A stretch of DNA of 64,000 nt, from the NCBI GenBank assembly GCA_023411115.1, contig JAEYPF010000003.1, positions 1-64,000 on the forward strand, in the 5' to 3' direction. Below are positions 18,958-30,595 of this stretch, one piece after another. Position 1 is the stretch's first letter. Each line of letters opens with the position of its first letter. This stretch comes from Methanobacteriota archaeon (lineage in GTDB: Archaea > Methanobacteriota > Methanobacteria > Methanobacteriales > Methanobacteriaceae). The position numbers were made by a program, and so were the translations under genes. The notes beneath the pieces are model-generated. The model saw only the letters and a list, made by a program, of their open reading frames with translations, made no database searches and was not told where the DNA came from.

Positions 18958-20724
18958 ATGGGATATAAAAAGGTTTGCATTCCTTTATACCATGATAAAG
19001 ATAAAATTGGTGTTTTAAAGGTTATTTCAACTAGAATTACTGACTCGGTAGTTCTTAATGATAAAGATTTCGAATTAAGTAATTTTAAAATTGAAAAACC
19101 AGATACAGAAACTCCAATACAATTTTGTGATTTGGGAAATGGCCCTAAAATAATGCTCCTTGAGGAAACGCAGTATCAAATGATCTTTAAATCTTCTAAG
19201 GATTATGATGATATAAAATTAATCCCTTTTATTCAAAATAAAGTACATAGTGAATTCAACGTTCTTGAAACAGAATTTAAGGTCGAAAAAACAGGAATTC
19301 TAAATTTTGGAAGTTATGCGGGTAAATCTTTTTTTGATGTTGAAATAAATGGAAAAAATTCAGATTTAGTCCCTTTTGAGATCAGATCCAGAAAAATTAA
19401 CTATCATGATCAGTATATTGAGATGCTATCTGATTTATCAAAGGCAATGTCTGGAATTCTATTCCAGCAGAATTCTCCTTTATTTGAAAGGCATTATTTT
19501 GAAGATAAACTAAGAAATACGTTTTATGAGGACTATATTTTTTTAGAATATCTATTTTTGGAAGATAATTTGCCTTATGCTTATGAATACATTAGAAAAA
19601 ATGTTTATACAAATTTAAGAGAAGATTTAGAAATAGTTCCAACTGCTTTTGCTTCGAATTTAGGTTTTGCTGGTATGGTTAATATCATCTGTAATCCTGA
19701 AAATTTACATAAAACAGATAAAACTCCTTATAATTGGCCTTTTACAATGAAAGATTATGTTCCTCATAGAATTACACAATCATATTATGAAGAAACAGTA
19801 AATACTCCTGAAAATAGGCTTCTAAAACACTTTTTAGAGTCTTTAGACGCTCTTATTCAAGAATTAATAATGAAAATCGACAATGAGAATCTAATTAAAG
19901 AAAGATTAGAAATTTTTGGGGATAAAACGCAAGAATATCTTTCAGATAACTGGTTAGAAGAGGTAGGCAAACTGGATCAGGTGCCAATGAATTCTCAAGT
20001 CCTTCAAAAAAAGGAAGGTTATAGAGATATTTTTAAATATTATTTGAATTTTGAATTTGGATTTAGACCTCAATGGAAAGAAATGGACGATTTAATCAAA
20101 GGTCATGAACGTAAATTATATGATTTATATGAATTTTGGTGTTATTTCAAGCTATTAAAAATAATGGAAAGACTTAGCGTCCAAAAAATTAAATATGATG
20201 ATATATTTGGTGTTGATTATAAAGATTGGACCATTGAACTTAAAGAAGACTCTAATTCAATTATTGAGTTTATTATTAATGTAGAAAATGAAAAAATACC
20301 TGTTAAATTAGCATATAATCTTTCTTTTACTAGAAAAGGCAAATATAAATCTTATTCTTTGGGATTAAGACCAGATTACTCCTTGATAATCAATGTTAAT
20401 GACAAAGATAAATTTTTGCATTTCGATGCTAAGTATAAATCTAGAGGAATAACGAAAAATGATGAACTTTACAGACAAAAAATCTATAAAAAAGAAGATG
20501 TCGATAAAATGCATACTTATAAAGATGCTATTCTGAATTCTTTAGGTTCTTATGTGATTTATCCAGGAAATAAACGGCCAGTTATTTTTCAAGAGAGAGA
20601 TAATATTATTCCATCAGTAGGTGCTTTCCCTTTGACTCCTGGAAACAGTCGTAAACAGGAAGAAGAATTAGCTGAGTATATCTTTAAATTTATAGAAACA
20701 ATATATAATGAATCAAAAAACTAA
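18958..20724 (+). CDS. McrC-like DUF2357 protein with PD-(D/E)XK nuclease domain
   Basis: 588-residue nuclease partner of the McrB-like protein. The N-terminal part is DUF2357-like (beta-rich, then SRKINYHDQYIEMLSDLSKA). The C-terminal third is a PD-(D/E)XK domain: LRPDYSLIINVND, then HFDAKYKSRG gives the D...D-x-K site. It starts 8 bases after the McrB-like stop, with ribosome site GGGGAT, so the two are co-translated. Expected to cut DNA when the motor recognises modified or foreign sequence; target unknown. Confidence 0.82.
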   Translation: MGYKKVCIPLYHDKDKIGVLKVISTRITDSVVLNDKDFELSNFKIEKPDTETPIQFCDLGNGPKIMLLEETQYQMIFKSSKDYDDIKLIPFIQNKVHSEFNVLETEFKVEKTGILNFGSYAGKSFFDVEINGKNSDLVPFEIRSRKINYHDQYIEMLSDLSKAMSGILFQQNSPLFERHYFEDKLRNTFYEDYIFLEYLFLEDNLPYAYEYIRKNVYTNLREDLEIVPTAFASNLGFAGMVNIICNPENLHKTDKTPYNWPFTMKDYVPHRITQSYYEETVNTPENRLLKHFLESLDALIQELIMKIDNENLIKERLEIFGDKTQEYLSDNWLEEVGKLDQVPMNSQVLQKKEGYRDIFKYYLNFEFGFRPQWKEMDDLIKGHERKLYDLYEFWCYFKLLKIMERLSVQKIKYDDIFGVDYKDWTIELKEDSNSIIEFIINVENEKIPVKLAYNLSFTRKGKYKSYSLGLRPDYSLIINVNDKDKFLHFDAKYKSRGITKNDELYRQKIYKKEDVDKMHTYKDAILNSLGSYVIYPGNKRPVIFQERDNIIPSVGAFPLTPGNSRKQEEELAEYIFKFIETIYNESKN

Positions 20725-20753
20725 TAGATATATCCTGTGTATTAATTGATTGA

Positions 20754-20909
20754 TTGGAAGAACATGAACAAATAGTTGTCCGAAAACTTGGAAGAGACAT
20801 TACAGAAGACAAAAACCCAGACCAAAACAGAGCCATCTCCCCGCCGATAAATCAATCCCAATTCATTATTACAGGCCTTGGAAGCGGTAAACCACAACCA
20901 TGGTCCTGA
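20754..20909 (+). pseudogene. N-terminal remnant of an older UvrD-family helicase
   Basis: 52-codon frame LEEHEQIVVRKLGRDI, then NPDQNRAISPPINQSQFIIT and GLGSGKPQPWS-stop. This is the start of a superfamily 1 helicase up to Walker A, in which the final Thr has become Pro, followed by a stop. It is more GC-rich than its neighbours. With the nuclease relic at 24160-24927 on the same strand it appears to be one end of a helicase-nuclease gene whose middle was replaced. Confidence 0.65.
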
Positions 20910-20951
20910 AAATTCTCAAATTCATTTATGTTGATGATAAAAGGTGAAATT

Positions 20952-24095
<3,144 letters not shown>

Positions 24096-24159
24096 AAAAC
24101 GAGTACAGTTAAATGTGCTCATTAACTCATTAATTGGTTTGAATCAGGAAATATGAGGA

Positions 24160-24927
24160 AATAATCAATAAACACGGATAACTCTAAAGAAGTCCGTCTT
24201 AAAGGCATCAAGGACATGCCAGGATATAAAAAAGGTGTAAGTCGTTCTAATTATTATGGAGTTAATGGAATAATCGATGTTTTAAGTTCAGTTAAATTGG
24301 AAGAAGCATCTTCAAAGAATTTGATTCTTAAATATCTTCATAAAGACCCAATGTTCAAGGAAAAGATCGATGAATTGGATTATCCTGAATATGAAATTAT
24401 TGTAGATTATAAAGTATGAAAAGACCTCCTGTAAGTTCTCCTTCCTGGCAACACCATAACTGGCAGGTTTTAACGTATTCATGGCTTCGCTCAATGCAGC
24501 CAGAATCACGTCCTTTTTTAATTGGAATATTATTTTACCTCAATGAACTTTCACTCTTTAAAGAGGATCTAAAGGAACTTAAAAAGGAAGTTGAAGAGAA
24601 AGTACTGATATTATGCCACCTGAAAATGATCTGGTGAACATTCTTCAATGGAATACTAAGTCTAAGCCACCTCTTATATCTGGGGCATTTAAAAATGATA
24701 GATCCATACGAATTATTCAAGTAGAAAATAATTCAGTTAACAGTTCTTTAATTGAATTTGACCATATAGTATCTGAAATTGAAAATAGCATTATATGCGA
24801 GGTCAATGGAAAAGGAATAAAATCTTCATGGAATCCTAATCCTGATAAAAGGACTTGCGATGCATGTGACTTTAAAACGTTTTGCAATAAGTCTGAAACT
24901 GCGGCACGGTTCCCTACTGTGCCATAA
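24160..24927 (+). pseudogene. Frameshifted C-terminal PD-(D/E)XK nuclease remnant
   Basis: Three overlapping frames join into one nuclease domain. The first reads NSKEVRLKGIKDMPGYKKGV and ends EYEIIVDYKV. The second reads MKRPPVSSPSWQHHNWQVLT and YSWLRSMQPESRP. The third, from about 24613, reads PPENDLVNILQWNT and ends CDACDFKTFCNKSE. VDYK is the D-x-K active site and CDACDFKTFC the Fe-S cysteine cluster typical of helicase-linked nucleases. Two frameshifts and a missing start make it inactive. Probably the other end of the helicase relic at 20754. Confidence 0.72.
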
Positions 24928-24971
24928 AATAAGGATTTAAGTAAATTACATTAATAATTTATTTTTTTTAA

Positions 24972-25565
24972 TCAGATTATCGCCAATTTCCCTGCTGTAG
25001 TTATTTCTAGTTTTTCCCTGTCGATGAATCCCATTTCTCTTAATTCTCGTATGTGATTGTAGGTCATTCCCCTACTAATCCCAACTTTAACAGATAAATT
25101 CTGCACTGAAATCCCGTTTTTAGTTAGTTCTTCAAGTATCATTCTTTTTGTTGCTGAAATTCCAAAATTAAGAATAGGGAGGTCTATAATTGTTTTATCT
25201 TCCTCTGTGACATAAACAATGCGTTCTACCTGATCCTGTCTTGCATAACATCCAAAAAGAGCTCCAAGAGCTTGTGGCTTCCTTCCACCACTCACATTCA
25301 CAATTACTTTTCTTCCATGAGCATGTTCATACTCAATTGCATCTGCAGTGTCTTCTGCAATTTTTACAACATCGTAAAGGCTTGTAATCTTTGTTTCCAG
25401 TTCAACTACTTTCCCAACTGTTTCTCTAAGCATTCTTTCTGCTTCGCGTTGTTTACTGTCTGAGTCTTCTTCTCGCAGTAGAACTATTTTTTTGGGTGCA
25501 AACTGTGTAATACAAAACATTACAGGTTCAATTGAATAGATTGTTGAGATTAATGTATTATCCAT
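24972..25565 (-). CDS. csa3: Csa3-like CARF-winged-helix transcription regulator
   Basis: 197 residues from ATG 25565 (GGTGAT ribosome site seven bases upstream). The N-terminal ~130 residues form a CARF domain: Rossmann start TLISTIYSIEPVMFCITQFA, ligand-binding NVSGGRKPQALGALFGCY. The C-terminal winged helix (EELTKNGISVQNLSVKVGIS, RGMTYNHIRELREMGFIDRE) binds DNA. Csa3 proteins sense cyclic oligoadenylate (cA4) and switch CRISPR adaptation genes in archaea. No cas gene or CRISPR array is present here, so it either acts on distant loci or regulates defence genes nearby. Confidence 0.82.
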   Translation of the reverse strand: MDNTLISTIYSIEPVMFCITQFAPKKIVLLREEDSDSKQREAERMLRETVGKVVELETKITSLYDVVKIAEDTADAIEYEHAHGRKVIVNVSGGRKPQALGALFGCYARQDQVERIVYVTEEDKTIIDLPILNFGISATKRMILEELTKNGISVQNLSVKVGISRGMTYNHIRELREMGFIDREKLEITTAGKLAII

Positions 25566-25741
25566 AATATCACCTTCCAATATTAAACGTGGAAAGGTAT
25601 ACACTTTTTATCATTGTTTTAGTCCTATTTTTTAAGCCTAATAAACTTTTCTAGTTTTAATTCAATCATTAAATGCTCAACGTTTAAAATTTCTATTTTT
25701 GCGTATATTTTATATATCTAATGTGTATTATTATTTATTAG

Positions 25742-25760
25742 TATACATAAAATATGTATA
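25742..25760. promoter_or_regulatory. 19-base palindrome in csa3/lipoprotein divergent spacer
   Basis: TATACATA, AAA, then TATGTATA: a perfect inverted repeat in the 300-base spacer between the csa3-like gene (minus) and the lipoprotein gene (plus). Related GTATAC and ATATAC motifs occur around it. A candidate operator, possibly for the Csa3-like protein; AT-richness makes chance palindromes easier. Confidence 0.4.
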
Positions 25761-25865
25761 TATTCTATTTTTTATATATAAAACTATATTTGTAAATGTT
25801 AAACATATACATTTATATAGTTTTAATTCAAATATATGGTTGGATTCAAAAAGTGGAGGTATAAA

Positions 25866-26303
25866 ATGAGGAAAATTTTGCCATTGATCATAATTTTGCT
25901 GGTATTGGGAATAGTCGTAACCTCTGGATGCACTGATTCATCAGGTTCATCGTCAAATTCATCTCAGAGCTCAGCACCACCTTTCAAAATTGAAAATATA
26001 AAAGTAGTAAATGAAGGATATGGGGCTTATTCTGTAAAAGGAGAATTAACTCCTACTCAAGATATTAGCTACCTTGAAATGGTTACAGTATGGTATGATT
26101 CTAGTGGTTCAGTCATTGAAAGAAATTCGCTTGCCTGGAACATGAATGACCTTAAATCAGGTCAAAAGGTTAAATTTGCCACTAATGACTATTTAGGCTC
26201 AAATGATGGAACTCCCTCCAAAGTGGAGCTTTTAGTCTTTAATGGTGCGTTTTCTGGAGGCGATGATTCCAATGCGATATACAAAACAACTTTACCAGTT
26301 TAA
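25866..26303 (+). CDS. Small secreted lipoprotein, FxLYD-like
   Basis: 145 residues from ATG 25866 (GTGGAGGT ribosome site). Signal peptide with hydrophobic IIILLVLGIVV and lipobox-like VTSGC, then a Ser-rich linker. The mature beta-rich domain (FKIENIKVVNEGYGAYSVKG...VKVELLVFNG style) resembles FxLYD domains, which occur on archaeal and bacterial envelope proteins. Function unknown. Followed by a membrane protein gene 31 bases downstream, perhaps in the same transcript. Confidence 0.7.
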   Translation: MRKILPLIIILLVLGIVVTSGCTDSSGSSSNSSQSSAPPFKIENIKVVNEGYGAYSVKGELTPTQDISYLEMVTVWYDSSGSVIERNSLAWNMNDLKSGQKVKFATNDYLGSNDGTPSKVELLVFNGAFSGGDDSNAIYKTTLPV

Positions 26304-26334
26304 AATTTTATTTTTTTAAAATAGGGGTGATATT

Positions 26335-26709
26335 ATGGTAGAAGAAGTAAAAAAATCAGAATTAATAGAAAATCTAAAATCAGAACCATCGAGAACCTTA
26401 GAATTAATTTTGGGAATCATTGGGGGATTTTTTGGATTGCTTGGCGGTATTGGGGCTGTGATGATTGGAAGTTTAGGGGATGCATTCAGTGCATCTGGTG
26501 CTTCAGATATAATGGCTTTAGGTATTGTTGCAATTATAGTTTCAATTACAGGAATAATAGGATCAGTATTAGTCAGAAATAAGCCTAAATTAGGCGGATT
26601 ATTGATGATACTAAGTGGAATAATTGGTTTCATCTGCATTTTTGTATTTTATATACTTGGCGGTGTTTTCCTTATAATTGGTGGTTTACTGGCTCTAGTA
26701 AGGAAATGA
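26335..26709 (+). CDS. DUF4064-like membrane protein
   Basis: 124 residues with ribosome site GGGGTGAT. After a charged N-terminus (KSEPSRTLELI) come three to four membrane segments rich in glycine (GIIGGFFGLLGGIGAVMIGS, MALGIVAIIVSITGIIGSVL, LGGLLMILSGIIGFICIFVF). The pattern RTLE...GxFGLLGG is typical of DUF4064 in methanogens. Function unknown. Confidence 0.7.
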   Translation: MVEEVKKSELIENLKSEPSRTLELILGIIGGFFGLLGGIGAVMIGSLGDAFSASGASDIMALGIVAIIVSITGIIGSVLVRNKPKLGGLLMILSGIIGFICIFVFYILGGVFLIIGGLLALVRK

Positions 26710-26747
26710 GATTATAAGATTTAGCAAGAAATTATGGAGGTGATAAC

Positions 26748-26912
26748 ATGGTAGAATACAGAAAAAGATATGGCAGCGATACTTGGCACTGGTGCAGAAA
26801 TTGTAGTAACTGGCCAACAAGCAGTTATGAAAGTAGAACAACTAAACCCACTAATGGTGAACTATGCAATGAATGCATTGGAAAAAATAACAATGGAACT
26901 TGCCGTAGATAA
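26748..26912 (+). CDS. 54-residue Cys-rich mini-protein
   Basis: Small gene with an excellent ribosome site (GGAGGTGAT, four bases before ATG 26748). The protein reads MVEYRKRYGSDTWHWCRNCS and then ELCNECIGKNNNGTC. Two CxxC pairs separated by about 20 residues suggest a zinc-binding knuckle; the WHWCRNC opening is distinctive. Larger frames in the same stretch lack a ribosome site. Function unknown; possibly an RNA- or protein-binding zinc peptide. Confidence 0.7.
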   Translation: MVEYRKRYGSDTWHWCRNCSNWPTSSYESRTTKPTNGELCNECIGKNNNGTCRR

Positions 26913-27001
26913 TTTATTTTTTTTATTTTTATTTTTTAGGGATTTAAAGCGAGATTAAATTAGATATTTATTATAATTCGATTAAAAGGGGATGTGGTGG
27001 A

Positions 27002-27985
27002 ATGGAAACTCAAATAGTGGATTTTTTATTTAATCTGGAGTTTGGTGAAATACAGGAATTTGAACGAATGTCTGTAGTTCCTGTATTTACCATGAAAGAT
27101 AATAGTATTGATTATATTACGTTAAAAGAAGCAATGGAGTCCTCACTTCTTAAAATCACTGAAGTGGATGATTCCGGGTCAGTGCCAGAATTAAAAGTTA
27201 TAAATGAAGCTGAAACTCCAGTTTTACTTCTTGATGGTGAAGAGCTGATTGGTGCAAAACAAAATAGAATAGTAAATACATCTATCTTACTTAAAGAGAA
27301 ATCTGAAACTATTATTCCTGTAAGTTGTGTAGAACAGGGTAGATGGGCTTATGAATCTAAAAATTTCGCAGATTCTGATAACATAGCATCCTATAAGGTT
27401 AGAACTAAGAAATCTGCTTCAGTTAGGAGATCAGTAGAAACTTCAGGACGTTATTCATCAGATCAAGGGGAAGTTTGGAATGAGATTCATAAATTGCAGG
27501 ACAGAATGGAAGTTCGTTCACCTACAAGTGCTTTAAGGGATGTCTATGAAGCTAAAAATAATGATCTTGATGATTATTTGAACGCATTTGAGAGAATGGA
27601 TGGTCAAAAAGGTTTGCTAGTGTTTATTAATGGCGAAATTGCAGGTTTTGACATTGTATCTTCTGCACCTGCCTATAAAGATGTGCATCAGAAGTTAATT
27701 AAAAGTTATTCACTGGATGCGTTGGTGAATAAGGATAAAAAGATTGAATTGGATGCTAATAAAGCTAAAAAATTCATTAAAGATATCCAAGAGTGTAATG
27801 AAAGTAAACATAAATCTGTAGGGTATGGATGGGATTACAGGTTTGCAAGTGATTCATTTATTGGATCTGCTCTTTTGTATCAAGATCAGGTGATTCATGC
27901 ATCATTTTTTAAGAGTCTTGAGATAAATAGAGAAGATATGGGAGAAATGGCTAGGTTTAGTCAACGTGCAAATCTCAGAATGTAA
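27002..27985 (+). CDS. ARPP-1 domain protein (DUF6569)
   Basis: 327 residues matching the ARPP-1 family (ARG and rhodanese-phosphatase-associated): PVFTMKDNSIDYITLKEAME, TPVLLLDGEELIGAKQNRIV, TIIPVSCVEQGRWAYESKNF are its conserved blocks. Role unknown; members occur in conflict and phosphate/ADP-ribose-related contexts. Ribosome site GGTGG precedes ATG 27002. It is 20 bases upstream of a DUF91-like nuclease gene, an apparent two-gene operon. Confidence 0.75.
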   Translation: METQIVDFLFNLEFGEIQEFERMSVVPVFTMKDNSIDYITLKEAMESSLLKITEVDDSGSVPELKVINEAETPVLLLDGEELIGAKQNRIVNTSILLKEKSETIIPVSCVEQGRWAYESKNFADSDNIASYKVRTKKSASVRRSVETSGRYSSDQGEVWNEIHKLQDRMEVRSPTSALRDVYEAKNNDLDDYLNAFERMDGQKGLLVFINGEIAGFDIVSSAPAYKDVHQKLIKSYSLDALVNKDKKIELDANKAKKFIKDIQECNESKHKSVGYGWDYRFASDSFIGSALLYQDQVIHASFFKSLEINREDMGEMARFSQRANLRM

Positions 27986-28005
27986 ATTTTAGAGGGGGAT
28001 ATCTT

Positions 28006-29106
28006 TTGAGCGGAAAAATATTTTTACTGCAAGACAATGAAGAACTGGTTGAGATGGAAGAAAGAGAATATGAAAAGGAAGTAATTTTACAGGAATTAAT
28101 CGCTAATTATCCAAATTTACTTGCTGGAGAGCAAATGGATAGCGATAATCCTCGACGATGGTTACTTGTAAGTAGAGAGATGGGTATAGCATTTGAAGAG
28201 GAAGGATCAAGATTACTATCTTTAGATCATCTTTTCCTTGATCAGGATGGAATTCCAACGTTAGTTGAAGTTAAAAGAAGTAGTGATCATCGTTTAAGGC
28301 GTGAAGTCATAGGGCAAATGTTGGATTATGCCGCAAATGCTGTGGTTTATTTACCTGCAGAGGAAATTAGGGAAAAAGTGGAAGCCCAATATGATTTAAG
28401 TTTACAGGAAGATTTTCTTGATAGTGCTGCCGATGAAGAAAAGTTCTGGCAGAATGTTAAAACCAATTTACAAGCTTGTAAAGTTAGAATGGTCTTTGTT
28501 GCAGATGAAATTCCAAAAGAGCTTAAGAGGATAATAGAATTTTTAAATGATCAAATGGATCCTGCAGAAGTATTAGCTGTGGAAGTTAAACAGTATGTTG
28601 ACAGACATAATAAAATTAAAACTTTAGTTCCAAGGGTTATTGGTCAAACTACAGAAGCTCAATTGAAAAAAGGTTTAAAAGATAGAGTTCCTTTATTGAA
28701 TCAAAAAACATTCTTTGAAAATCTTGATCAAAATGGAAAAGACTTATTTGAAGTTTTGTTTAATTTTGCAAAACAAGAGAAGTTAGTAACTCGTTGGGGA
28801 ACTAAAGGTTTCTCATTGAATGTTGATATGGATGGAAAATTGGTTAGTTTAATGCAAGGCTACAGCTCTTTAAGTGCATATGGGCAAACTGTTTTCTCAA
28901 CTGTGGATAATATACAAAGGAAAGTAAATGATGCAGACAGAATTTTAGAGAAATATATGAGTGTATTAGAATTAAATAATTTTAGCAAAGTTGGCAATGG
29001 ATTTAAACTTGTCATAGGCCAAAAATTAGAGGAATATCAACTTGAAAGATTTAAAGAAATTTTAACTGAAGTTATAAGTGATATTAAGGTTAATGGATTA
29101 AAATAA
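28006..29106 (+). CDS. DUF91/NucS-like PD-(D/E)XK protein
   Basis: 366 residues from a TTG start (GGGGGAT ribosome site eight bases upstream). The N-terminal domain is PD-(D/E)XK: RLLSLDHLFLDQDGIPTLVE, then VKRSSD and REVIGQMLDYAANAV, giving D...E-V-K and the following Q helix. The rest is helical (EKFWQNVKTNLQACKVRMVF and onward) and not assigned. Likely a nuclease or its degenerate DNA-binding relative, co-transcribed with the ARPP-1 gene. Confidence 0.72.
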   Translation: MSGKIFLLQDNEELVEMEEREYEKEVILQELIANYPNLLAGEQMDSDNPRRWLLVSREMGIAFEEEGSRLLSLDHLFLDQDGIPTLVEVKRSSDHRLRREVIGQMLDYAANAVVYLPAEEIREKVEAQYDLSLQEDFLDSAADEEKFWQNVKTNLQACKVRMVFVADEIPKELKRIIEFLNDQMDPAEVLAVEVKQYVDRHNKIKTLVPRVIGQTTEAQLKKGLKDRVPLLNQKTFFENLDQNGKDLFEVLFNFAKQEKLVTRWGTKGFSLNVDMDGKLVSLMQGYSSLSAYGQTVFSTVDNIQRKVNDADRILEKYMSVLELNNFSKVGNGFKLVIGQKLEEYQLERFKEILTEVISDIKVNGLK

Positions 29107-29292
29107 ATTAATTTATTTTAAATATGGGTCATTCACATCATCTTCCAAAACCTCAAAACTCTTTATTCCTTATTTTTCAATATTTTTCTACACTTAATCA
29201 TAAACCATAATAGCAGTGACTATTAAACTGATATTCATAAAATCATTAGTTAGAATATCAAAAATTAGTATTTTTATCTTGAAGGTGGTTAT

Positions 29293-29691
29293 ATGGTAAA
29301 AGAATGTTCAAAATGTGGAGCTCAAGTTGAAAAAAATATGAAGTTCTGTACCGAATGCGGTACAAAGATGGAACCAGAAACTCTAAAATGTCCAAACTGT
29401 TCTGTAGAGGTACCTGAAGGTACTAAATTTTGTATGGAGTGCGGTACAAAGATTGGGACTGCTCCAGAACCTAAAATTGAGACCTCTCCAAAAGAGGTTA
29501 CCTGCCCTAAATGCCGTAAAAAGTTCCCAGCGGACACTAAATTCTGCAAAGAATGCGGAACCAAGATCATGCCACAAGCTCCAAAGAAGAAATCTCATGA
29601 GGATGAGGTGGATAAACTCGTTAAAGAAGCTAAAGTTGCCGGTAAAGGCCTCATGAAAGAGGCAGACAGTTTACTTAAAAGGTTTAGATAA
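29293..29691 (+). CDS. Triple zinc-ribbon protein
   Basis: 132 residues made of three tandem zinc ribbons, each CxxC...CxxC (ECSKCG...FCTECG, KCPNCS...FCMECG, TCPKCR...FCKECG), followed by a charged helical tail (DEVDKLVKEAKVAGKGLMKE). No membrane segment, unlike the zinc-ribbon proteins at 32920-34805. Ribosome site GAAGGTGG. Probably a protein-interaction scaffold; function unknown. Confidence 0.8.
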   Translation: MVKECSKCGAQVEKNMKFCTECGTKMEPETLKCPNCSVEVPEGTKFCMECGTKIGTAPEPKIETSPKEVTCPKCRKKFPADTKFCKECGTKIMPQAPKKKSHEDEVDKLVKEAKVAGKGLMKEADSLLKRFR

Positions 29692-29808
29692 GTTCTTTTT
29701 TACAACTCTTTTTTTATAAATTAAATTGACTGTACTGTTTTCATATATTCCAAAAATACTTTGAAAATTATAAATACTTTGAAAACTAAAATTTCACATG
29801 GTGATATC

Positions 29809-30042
29809 ATGACCAGTGAAACTAAAATCTCCAGGGGTTTTCAGACAGTGGTTCCCTCTGAAATTAGAAAAAAGTTTGATGTAGGTCCGGGGGACGTTTT
29901 AGAATGGAAACCTACTAAAGAGGGGGCTGAAGTCAAGTTCCGTAAGAAAGTATCATTTGATGACATACTTGGAATGATTGACGGGCCTGAAACTGATGCA
30001 GTTGAACTTAAAAAGAAGGTTCAAAGGGGAGAAAAGGTTTGA
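29809..30042 (+). CDS. vapB: VapB-like AbrB-fold antitoxin
   Basis: 77 residues from ATG 29809 (GGTGAT ribosome site). Swapped-hairpin domain RGFQTVVPSEIRKKFDVGPG followed by a C-terminal toxin-binding tail (VSFDDILGMIDGPETD). Its stop overlaps the start of the PIN toxin gene by four bases (TTGA), the usual VapBC arrangement. It should neutralise the toxin and repress the operon. Confidence 0.85.
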   Translation: MTSETKISRGFQTVVPSEIRKKFDVGPGDVLEWKPTKEGAEVKFRKKVSFDDILGMIDGPETDAVELKKKVQRGEKV

Positions 30043-30428
30043 TATTCATCGATGCTTCATTTTTTATTGCATCGGTTAATAAAAAAGACCAGTGGCACAA
30101 GCGGGTCCGTAAAATCCTTCCGGAGATTATAAAAGAGGAAAAAGTAACTTCTATAGTTGTTTTGTCCGAAGCAGTAACTCTTGTTGGGAGTCTGGGTGGA
30201 GGAAAAAAAGGTGCCCTGTTGTATAATTACATTATGGATAATCATGAAATGATTTATGTGGACAGGGATTTAAGTTTCAAGGCCATGGAAACTTTTCTTC
30301 AATATGATGGAAGCTTTTCTTTTGCAGATGCAGTTTCTCTGGAAATTATGCAGCTTATGGGGATAAATACTATTGTTTCATTTGATTCTGACTTTGATAA
30401 AGTGAAGGGAATTCAAAGGATACACTAA
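30039..30428 (+). CDS. vapC: VapC-like PIN-domain toxin
   Basis: 129-residue PIN ribonuclease starting at TTG 30039. Catalytic acidic residues: FIDASFF (first Asp), SEAVTL (Glu), FADAVSLEIM (Asp) and FDSDFDKV (Asp) in canonical order. Expected to cut tRNA or rRNA when not bound by the upstream antitoxin. Translation is coupled to the antitoxin by the four-base overlap. Confidence 0.87.
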   Translation: MIFIDASFFIASVNKKDQWHKRVRKILPEIIKEEKVTSIVVLSEAVTLVGSLGGGKKGALLYNYIMDNHEMIYVDRDLSFKAMETFLQYDGSFSFADAVSLEIMQLMGINTIVSFDSDFDKVKGIQRIH

Positions 30429-30595
30429 ATCATTTAGGTAGAAGCGATCCAATTAAATTTTAGTTTGATTTTTGTTTCATTTAATCACAACACGTTTTAT
30501 ATGAAATACGGCGGTAAAAAAACACATTTTTTTTAATTATCAAATACATAATTACTATATTAATTCAATAAAAGTCCACAAATAGAGATAAAATC

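Noticed and set aside
24312..24720. Minus-strand frames across the nuclease relic
   Set aside because: Shadows of the decayed plus-strand nuclease; no motif or ribosome site.
26770..26958. 62-codon frame beginning MAAILGTGAEIVVTGQQAVM
   Set aside because: Overlaps the 54-residue Cys-rich gene in another frame; the latter has GGAGGTGAT at the right distance, this one has nothing.
29110..29180. Tail-like match to the RNase J fragment (SFEVLED on minus strand)
   Set aside because: Only about ten codons resemble the C-terminus of the fragment at 14142; too short to support a feature.
29322..29656. Frames overlapping the triple zinc-ribbon gene
   Set aside because: They mirror the CxxC repeats in other frames and lack ribosome sites.
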